This document shows positions 56,310-64,000 of a stretch of DNA of 64,000 nucleotides, in pieces (within the stretch, counting starts at the first letter, position 1; every line of letters starts with the position of its first letter). This DNA comes from Whalleya microplaca (taxonomy: Eukaryota; Ascomycota; Sordariomycetes; Xylariales; Xylariaceae). The stretch is taken from contig MU385770.1 in NCBI GenBank assembly GCA_022497155.1, positions 1 to 64,000 on the forward strand. Reading direction: 5' to 3'. Under the pieces are notes generated by a model. The model worked only from the letters and a program-made list of their open reading frames with translations. It was not told the origin of the DNA and made no database searches. Made by a program: the position numbers and the translations under genes.

Positions 56310-57071
56310 CAGTCAGGTTACAAAAATAACGGACACCCTAAATCTGCCACACTATTACTTCTCATTTAATTATTAACTTAACCACACCTTATAAAAATGA
56401 AGTATATATGGTAAGTATGGGTTATTTTAAATGTAGTTTTATAATATATTTTTCATTTTTTATTTCGCCTATATATATAGTAGTTAATATATAGTTATAA
56501 AAGTATTAAATGTTATATATATAAATACATTTATTAAAATTTTAATTTTAACTTAATTAAAAATCCGTTTTAAAATCTTTAAACCTTTTATAAAATGAAT
56601 ATTAGTTTATATATACTGTTTGTTTTTAGCTATTTTATTTAATTATTTATAACTAAATAAAAACGTTAAGTTTAAGGTAAAAAGTGGAGAAACGAGAGAA
56701 AATTTTAATTTTTCTATATATTACACTTTAAATTTTAACGTATTTAAAATATTTAGAAATAAAGTATATATATAAACTAATAGTTATTTTACTTATATAA
56801 TAAAGTTATTATAAAATATTTTAATTATATATAAAATTAAAATTATAATAATTCCCGTATTAAATACATTATATACACTTTTTCGTTTTATTTATTATAA
56901 TTTTATTTCAAGATATAATTAAAAAGTAAAAAATGCATTTAAAAGCCCTTTTAAAACTACCTATAGTTTATATATATGCTTTGTTTTAAAAGGGTGTAGT
57001 TAAATTATTATTTAAATGTAAAGTTATAGTGTGGCTAATTTTAAGTGTCCGTTATTTTTGGCTCCCCACTG
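56310..57071. mobile_element. RIP-degraded Tc1/mariner-type element (762 bp)
   Basis: Ends match as imperfect terminal inverted repeats of at least 60 bp. The left end reads cagtcaggttacaaaaataa and the reverse complement of the right end reads cagtggggagccaaaaataa. Both continue into cggacac and CCACACTAT-like blocks. Each end is flanked by TA (56308-56309 and 57072-57073), the target of Tc1/mariner elements. The interior is about 80% A/T with no reading frame, as after RIP. At 762 bp it is too short for an intact transposase gene, so it is a deleted or non-autonomous copy. It lies in the divergent promoter region of MSH4 and RSA4, leaving about 300 bp before each start. Confidence 0.8.
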
Positions 57072-57370
57072 TACCTTCTCTGACTTGGAACAAGTGACAG
57101 GGTGACTAACGATTGGACATCAGGGTTCTCGTTCTGATAAGATAACGAGTTGTGGGTCTTCAGCTTTTTGTTCTGCTCCACCACCCCGCTATCCCGCGAT
57201 GAAAAATAAGTAGGTAACAGGAAAGAAAGTTGTAATAAGTTAACAAGTTCATGAGATTCGGTCTGCACCAACATTTGACATTGTTGTACTATTCTATTTT
57301 AAACCCGATCGCGCACATATCTTTCGGCTTATTCGACTTTGTATAGATACCGATCAGGCGTTCTTATATC

Positions 57371-59306
57371 ATGGCCACCGTGGTTCCGCCGCCCTCGAAG
57401 CGACAGCGCCGCGAGGTTCTAGAACGTACCCAGGTCCAGCAAGATGTGACGCCTCCAACCATTGAAGCGGGATCCTTCAAAGCACGGTTTATAGACAACG
57501 ATGGAAACCAGTTGGCAGAAACAATAGAAGTGCCTCTAGCAGATGCGACAGAGAAGAACGTCTCCCTGTTGCTCAACACTCTACTAGGAAGGGTACGATA
57601 TGCTACACAGGCTTCTCTGCTTGAGAGAATATCAAGGAGCTGAAACAACTGCGTTGTATAGGATCGAGAAGAATTCACGCCCTATCGTTTTCGCATACAT
57701 ATACCAAGCAGCGATATCGTCATTGACAACTACCCGACGCCCTCGGAGTTCCTTGCCGTCCTCCGAAAGCATGGGATAGAGAATCCATTTGAGACTACAA
57801 TTACCCTGGCAGCCGAACCTCAGGCAGTGTTTAAGGTGCAGGCAGTCACGCGCATGTCAAATAGAATACCGGGGCATGGCGAAGCGATCCTAGCAGCACA
57901 GTTCTCGCCCAAGACGAGCGGGCTTCTAGCCACAGGTTCGGGCGACAATACAGCAAGGATATGGAATACGGAGAGTGGAACGCCGAAGTACACACTGAAG
58001 GGCCATGCGGGATGGGTCCTAGCACTAGCCTGGAGCCCAGATGGGCGCCACCTGGCGACTGGGAGTATGGACAAGACAGTTCGGATATGGGATGAGTCCG
58101 GTCAGCCATTTGGAAAACCTTTCAATGGCCATTCCAAGTGGATTACTAGCATCGCGTGGCAACCCTTCCATTTATGGCGTGATGATACCCCGAAATTGGC
58201 GAGCGCGAGCAAGGATGCCACAGTTCGGATATGGCTCGTCAACACCGGCAGAACAGAGCATGTCTTATCTGGGCATAAAGTGGGTTTTGCTATCCGAATG
58301 TTAAGATTCTCTGAGGCTGACGATGATAAAGGGCAGTGTCAGTTGCGTGAGATGGGGCGGGTCCGATCTTATATACACTTCAAGCCAGGACAAAACCGTC
58401 AAGGTATGGGATGCTATAAATGGGACATTAAAACATACGTTGGTCTCCCATGCCCACTGGGTGAATCATCTTGCGCTGTCTACAGATTTCGTCCTGCGAA
58501 CAGCATATTATGACCATACAAAGGACGTACCAACTACTCCCGAAGCAAAGCGTACAAAGGCGAAAGAGCGGTTTGAAAAGGCCGCCACGCGACAAGGTAA
58601 GTTAGTCGAGCAAATTATTTCGGCTAGTGACGACTTCACCATGTACCTTTGGGACCCGGCGCAAGGCACGAAGCCTTTGGCGCGGCTGCTAGGACACCAG
58701 AAACAAGTTAATCACGTTTCATTTTCCCCAGATGGGAATCTGATTGCTAGTGCTAGCTGGGATAACCATATCAAGATCTGGAGTCGGTAGGTGCCCACCA
58801 TTATTCCCCATCTTGGGGCTTTAATAGCCATATCATGCATAGCTTTGGACGTCGCTAATGCTATAAATAGTGATGGGAAATTTATTACAACGCTTCGGGG
58901 TCATGTAAGTTGCTGCTGTCCTTGAAGACGACTTCTAGCCTTCGTGGCGATGCTAACCTTAAGCAGGTTGCGCCTGTATATCAATGTGCCTTCTCGGCTG
59001 ACTCTGTAAGTGAGACCGCACAGCTGCGAATCTTCCTTGTAGTTTCGCTGTGCCGCCTGGGCACCTCTAGGAACTCTCCTAAAAGCCCTTGAGAATTGTA
59101 TCTGTGTCTAATTTGGTGTACTATAGCGCCTTCTCTGTTCCGGTTCGAGGGATACAACACTAAAAGTTTGGGATATGCGGTCCTTCAAACTATCTGTCGA
59201 TTTACCCGGCCACGAAGATGAGGTGTACGCATTAGACTGGTCTCTGGACGGCCGCTTGGTCGGATCGGGAGGCAAGGACAAAGCTGTGCGGCTTTGGCGT
59301 AATTGA
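57371..59306 (+). CDS. rsa4: Ribosome assembly WD40 protein RSA4/NLE1 (Notchless)
   Basis: Six exons. Junctions read LLGR-DREEFTPYRF (GTACGA...ATAG, near 57594-57661), GHK-GSVSCVRW (GTGGGT...AAAG, near 58279-58331), KIWSR-DGKFITTLRGH (GTAGGT...ATAG), GH-VAPVYQC and SADS-RLLCSGSRD. The N-terminal NLE domain (about residues 35-120) precedes eight WD40 repeats, visible in DNTARIWN, DKTVRIWD, DATVRIWL, DKTVKVWD, DFTMYLWD, DNHIKIWS, DTTLKVWD and DKAVRLWR. The protein binds pre-60S particles through its WD40 propeller. The NLE MIDAS-binding region contacts the Rea1/Midasin AAA ATPase, whose action releases assembly factors. Nucleolar/nuclear, essential in yeast. The frame is intact after splicing. 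Confidence 0.95.
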
Positions 59307-62300
59307 TTGAGATACGTGGCCAAGGTACTCGACAGGATTCCCACAATGATGCCGCTTCAAGGCTGGGTTTGCGATACATTAGGTTAAGTACATATCAAGC
59401 TCCACCCTAGGTGGTTGGGGGGCTGAATCAGCACGCGGGATTGGTACGATCTCAGATGCTCGTTCTTTAGGAGCCATAGGAATGTCGCACGTGAAGTCAA
59501 CATCAGAAAATAGCTCGCGATGGCAATTTTGAGTGCGGGATATGAAAAATGCATATACGAGAGAAATCTCTATAAAAGATCGCCATCAAAAGTGTCAAAT
59601 CCAGAAGCTTACTGGCTCTGCCCAACGACGTGGGACAGGAAAATCTCTCCCGTTCCTGCAGTAGGTAACCTGTCAGATACATAGTATCTCGGCATCGAAG
59701 CCGGATCGACGGAACCAGCCGGGGAACAGGATTTTCGGGACATGGAAAAACAGTTCCTAACTAGATGGTTGCGCCACGAGTATCCTACCTAGCTCCCTCC
59801 GTTGTAGCTAGCTCTCCGTGGGACCATCCATCCCATCTTCCACTTCTTCGAATTTTCACGTGGCCCGCAGGTCTGGCCCGCAGGTATAGCACATGTCAGA
59901 TATTCGTTGGTTACCCACCGTCCCGTGACCAGTGACCGTTATGTGTCCTTCTCGATTGATGAAGGTTACGGGTGGCCGGTGTCTGCCTGCCAGGTCTGGT
60001 CTGGACCATGCTCGAGTTGTCAATCGTGCAGCATGCAGAATACGGTCCATGTGATCGCCACGGGAACTCCAGCGAGCCCAGTTTTCCGGTAACGCCATTG
60101 GATCACCTATAATAGGGGAGATTATTATCGTACTATCGACATTGGCATTTGATTTTGATGTGACAGAACTGACAGCTGTGAATAAGCTGGGCATTTTACA
60201 CCTCACGCTACACACATATACTGTAAAACCGGACTGATGACACGAGGCTAGCCGGCGCATTGACGACGTTCCTACATACACCTACAGAATCGTATACTTC
60301 ATCGAACTCCGCTTTCCCCCACCAGAAAACGGCTCCATGCCGGTTCGGCACAACGGCTGGAGCATGTGGGGAGTTTTCTAGAAACCCAAGCCGGCAACAT
60401 ATTCCCATTCAGGGAAGCCGCCCTGACCCTCCTGTACTCCGCATATCGGTGAGGTGAGGTTATACCTAACCTCGGATGTTTCTTGTTGTTCACGATGTTG
60501 TCTTTACGGTGACATATGTTTCTTTCCTTAGTCTTCCAGGCTGCGGGGTGTTGACGGGAACGCTGCTTGTGATAGCGGGGTACCTTAATGTACCAGGTAA
60601 GCCAATGGTAGAAGACATTCGAACGCAGCAGCCCAACCTATACCCGTTTCCCCAGGGTGGACTACCAAGACGTTGAGTTGCGGGTGGCTTTGAAGCCATC
60701 GCAATGCCGGCCGGGGCTGGATTGGTCGCAAGGGCACTATACATAGTAGTAACGGCGCACTCTGCATGAATCTACCTAACTTGCTCACTTGCTGGATGCT
60801 AGCTTCGATGAGATCTCCCTCATTGGCGGGGGGGGGCCGTGTTCGCGGCATCTGAAGAAGATGGAAGAATTAGGCCTCAAGGCAGGATTTCGATATGATG
60901 GAGACGAAATTGTAATAGCGGCGTTAGGCCGTTATCTCTGGTAAAGTGGAGTGGAGAAAGGCGAAGACTCGGTTCCTATCAGAAAAGGACTCGAATTACA
61001 AAGAATGAAACGTGCTGGATCAGCTGACATTGCATGTTTCTGATCAGATAAATCGCTCTTGCATAGTAGATCTCACAGCAACACGACATGGCCTGAGTGG
61101 ACAATTGGGGAACATCTACAGATTACCAATGGCGTTACTTGTCAAGTGTTTGGTTAATTAAGATGTGCCGGTTCTCCATCATTTGGTAGTATGATGGCGG
61201 ATGAACATCATGGCTTTTCGACTATTGCCATCCTGCCATCCAAAGCCAACTTCTGTTGACAAGATAGATCGCATACTGCGTACATACGATGCAAATATTC
61301 GGTTGAAGCAGGTCGATTCGATGATTGGTCGATGGGCTTGGGGTGTGGTGGAGCCTGTGCTTTTGATTCGACGACACTTCCAAGGTTGTCTTTGCTCGAT
61401 CTTCGGAACAAAACCTCCTTGCCAGGGGAAAACTTGGTCGGGCTATGACAAAATACGGCTATGATATACACCAGGTATGTCACCTTTGCGAGCTTATACT
61501 ACTCGGAGCAAAAAGTCCTGGATGAGGACCACAGACATCGAGATGTTCGAGGGAGGCCAAGAAGAAAGAAACACTGAGCACATAATGAAGACGTAAAGAT
61601 GGATTGTGTGATACATACATATTGCGAGGAATTATCAAACCTATCAGCTTTCAGCAAGGCCGGGAGGCCAGTTCAGCTGAAGACATGTGTGTATGTAGGT
61701 GGTAGCAGACAAAAGTTTTACATGTATGTACAGCGCCGTAGTGTGGCTCGACACCCCTGTCTAGCGTCATCATCCCACGTCTCAGACATTGCTACATTAT
61801 TCCGTACTGCGTACATAACATACAATGTATGTATGTATGTATGTACATTCACAGATACATACAGTACATAGAATCCCGTAGTCTGGAATTGTCTAGGCCG
61901 CAACGTGCAACCTATCCGGGAGCTTACGGAGCTGTTCCCCTGAACTTCACTGCTTGGTTCTCTCCAAGTACGTCACCGAAGTATGTATCATTCTTAGCGC
62001 GTTCCATTCCGTCCCAGTGCAGCGTATCACTCTGGTACAACCGGAGGCATATGGAAAGTTCTAAGTTTAGCCTCGATAGAGGAGCTTTTTTCTGTTCTGG
62101 CACATTTCTTACTGACATCAATTTGACCCAACACAGAGCCTGTAGCTCTGTGACAACACCATGCCATTGATTCACCAATAATTGCACTCTTTGCATCACG
62201 TTAACTTATATCACCGACTATTATATTTGGTGAAGCTCCCCTCTCCTCTCTCTCAAGGTTTCCTTGCCTCTCCATACCCACACAGCCCACATCCCACTTT

Positions 62301-62588
62301 ACATAGTCGACGAAGTACGTCAGACTTCTTTCTCACCACCAAACTTTTTCTCTCTGGGCGGTCTTAGCAATCCTGCTACGACACAACATTACCTACTCTC
62401 ATACCTAGCAACACCAGTTCCGGGCAGCTCACGTCGCAACACCTATGCACTTGCAATTTCCGGCCTTTCACTTTCACCATACTAACGCGAGGCGTTTTCT
62501 CAAGTATAGTCTCATGATATCGAGCTTAACGCATTGCAAGCTCTCGGACTGTGCTCTGTTCGAGCCAAATTAAAACTAACTGCCCATC
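59307..62588. other. Long gene-free interval before trehalose gene
   Basis: About 3.3 kb. No gene could be supported. A coding-like stretch at about 60782-60943 (plus) reads FDEISLIGGGGPCSRHLK and continues to a stop, but no start or splice partners were found. A tgta microsatellite lies at 61826-61846. The segment 62170-62588 is pyrimidine-rich and probably belongs to the promoter and 5' UTR of the downstream gene. Confidence 0.45.
61826..61846. repeat. (TGTA)n microsatellite
   Basis: Five tandem tgta units in a region otherwise without features. Confidence 0.8.
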
Positions 62589-64000
62589 ATGACCGTCTTC
62601 GTAGTTTCATTGTAAGTTGGACTCCGTCTTTTCAATCGATTAGTTCTTCACTCGGCGTCTACCTCTTCCCGTTGGGCTTGAGTACAAGCAAGGCTCTCTA
62701 TTGTGTTGTACTTATACTACCTGGCACACCTCTCTCCAAATTTACCTCAAAATAGCTAGCGAGCCGGTACAGGCCGCGGCGGGTTCATCCAGCCTGCATA
62801 TGTACTTGCAGTATGGAGGCGCTACAATGTCAGACTGGCGAAACAAAAACGGCGATTCCTATTCAGATAATAATAACCCGCATTATCAGCCCATGAGAGC
62901 TAACTCGGGTGTCACGCAGATTTCTTCCCAAAACCGTCTACTTCAAACTGCCAGATTCTCTTGCCAGCGAGCGCCACCGCAAACGACCTCTTTTGAGCAA
63001 AAAACAGCAGCGACCACCTCTCGATGTTCGCCCTAGTCTCTTTCCTCATCCCGCGAATACCCCTCCTCGGACGCCTACTGAGGAAGACGAGGCCGCTATT
63101 GGAGATGAGCTCTTCTTAAACGAGGACGGACTTCGCGTACAGAACGTCTCGGACGACGAGGAATACAGGGCACCCACGGACAAGGAATCCCCAAAATGGG
63201 GCGGTCGTTTAAACCAGCCAAAGTCTCGGGCACACACGCCGCCCCCGGCTTCGCTCATCGACCACGCCCGGACTGTAGAGAAGGCCAAGCAACTCGGGCG
63301 CCAGGGCGTATTTCAACCTCGAACGAGCCGCAGCGACAGCCACGACAGGGTCTTTGCGAATGCCAATTGGCGCATTGTCAATGCTGACCAAGGCAATGGC
63401 GGCCTTCGCAACGCTGCCGAAGCTGCAGCGCGCGATGGGGACGCAGGTGAATACATTTGGGTAGGAACACTGGGCATGCCCACGGATGCCCTCGAGGGTA
63501 CACAACAGAAGGAGGATATCAACGATAGGCTAGCGACCGAGTTCAACATGTTCCCGGTCTTCTGTGCGGATAAGGACTTTGACGGACACTATCTGCACTT
63601 TTGCAAGCAGATCCTTTGGCCCGTCTTCCATTACCAGATTCCCGACAATCCGAAGAGCAAGGCTTATGAAGATCACTCGTGGCAATTCTACGTGAATCTC
63701 AACCAAGCCTTTGCCGATAAGATCGTCAAGAATTGGAAGCGAGGCGATACAATCTGGGTTCATGATTACCATCTGTTGCTGGTACCTGGTATGGTTCGCA
63801 AGAAGCTCCCGGATGCAAAGATTGGTCTATTCTTGCACGTTGCGTTCCCCTCTTCCGAGGTTTTCCGATGTCTCGCCGTTCGGAAAGAACTCCTCGAGGG
63901 CATGCTTGGTGCCAACTTGATTGGCTTCCAAATTCACGAATATGCGCGCCACTTCCTCCAGACCTGTAGCCGCATTCTCGCCGTTGAGGCGACCCCTGAA
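62589..64000 (+). CDS. Trehalose-phosphate synthase subunit, Tps3/Tsl1-like (5' part)
   Basis: The gene runs off the window. Exon 1 is only 23 nt (62589-62611, MTVFVVS) and is followed by a 308-nt intron (GTAAGT...CGCAG). Exon 2 starts at 62920; the junction gives SLFLPKTVYFKLPDS, the conserved N-terminus of this family. A Ser/Pro-rich, acidic linker follows. The glycosyltransferase-20 region starts near 63360: NADQGNGGLRNAA, YIWVGTLGMPTDALE, FDGHYLHFCKQILWPVFHYQ, IWVHDYHLLLVPGMVRKKLPDAKIG, LHVAFPSSEVFRCLAVRKELLEGMLGANLIGFQ. Proteins of this type are regulatory or phosphatase subunits of the trehalose-6-phosphate synthase complex in the cytosol. Whether it is the Tps3/Tsl1 or the Tps2 member needs the C-terminus, which is not in the window. 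Confidence 0.92.

Noticed and set aside
61718..62199. Several overlapping frames of 60-113 codons around the tgta repeat
   Set aside because: Generated by the microsatellite and by low stop density; frames on both strands compete and none has a domain.
1..64000. CRISPR arrays, rRNA and bacterial-type operon signals
   Set aside because: None seen; the spliced genes show this is a eukaryotic nuclear sequence.

Overview
The window looks like a chromosome arm of a filamentous ascomycete (Pezizomycotina). Genes carry several short introns of about 45-80 nt with GTRNGT donors. Gene families are typical of these fungi: fungal rhodopsin-like membrane proteins, a UstYa/DUF3328 protein, a DUF8021 secreted protein and a CmcJ/NvfI-type oxygenase. 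AT-rich, ORF-free islands look like repeats degraded by repeat-induced point mutation (RIP). I cannot name the species.

Layout. 1-3.98 kb is a short tandem repeat plus a strongly AT-rich repeat relic. 4-52 kb is accessory, gene-poor DNA: an ankyrin protein with a fungal NLR-type N-terminus, a six-exon CmcJ-like oxygenase, an esterase relic, a secreted GH43 glycosidase, two rhodopsin-like membrane proteins, an amidohydrolase, a 2OG-Fe(II) oxygenase gene broken by a solo LTR, a GT25 glycosyltransferase and a DUF8021 secreted protein. From 30.8 kb onward lie genes typical of secondary metabolism: two SDRs, a P450, a transcription-factor-like gene, an FAD monooxygenase and an alpha/beta hydrolase. 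This part ends with a divergent pair, a 68-aa secreted peptide precursor and a UstYa-family protein. 52.9-64 kb is conserved core genome: MSH4 (meiotic MutS homologue), RSA4/NLE1 (60S ribosome assembly) and the 5' part of a Tps3/Tsl1-like trehalose-phosphate synthase subunit. A RIP-degraded Tc1/mariner-type element sits between MSH4 and RSA4.

Most notable. (1) The precursor/UstYa pair at 49.9-52.2 kb has the architecture of a fungal ribosomal peptide (dikaritin-type) locus. (2) Two near-identical solo LTRs, each with a perfect 5-bp target duplication, include one that cleanly interrupts an oxygenase gene. (3) Three genes carry apparent single-base frameshifts, meaning either recent decay or assembly indels. 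Exon structures were derived by hand from reading frame, splice consensus and recalled family patterns. No alignment, HMM or RNA evidence was available.
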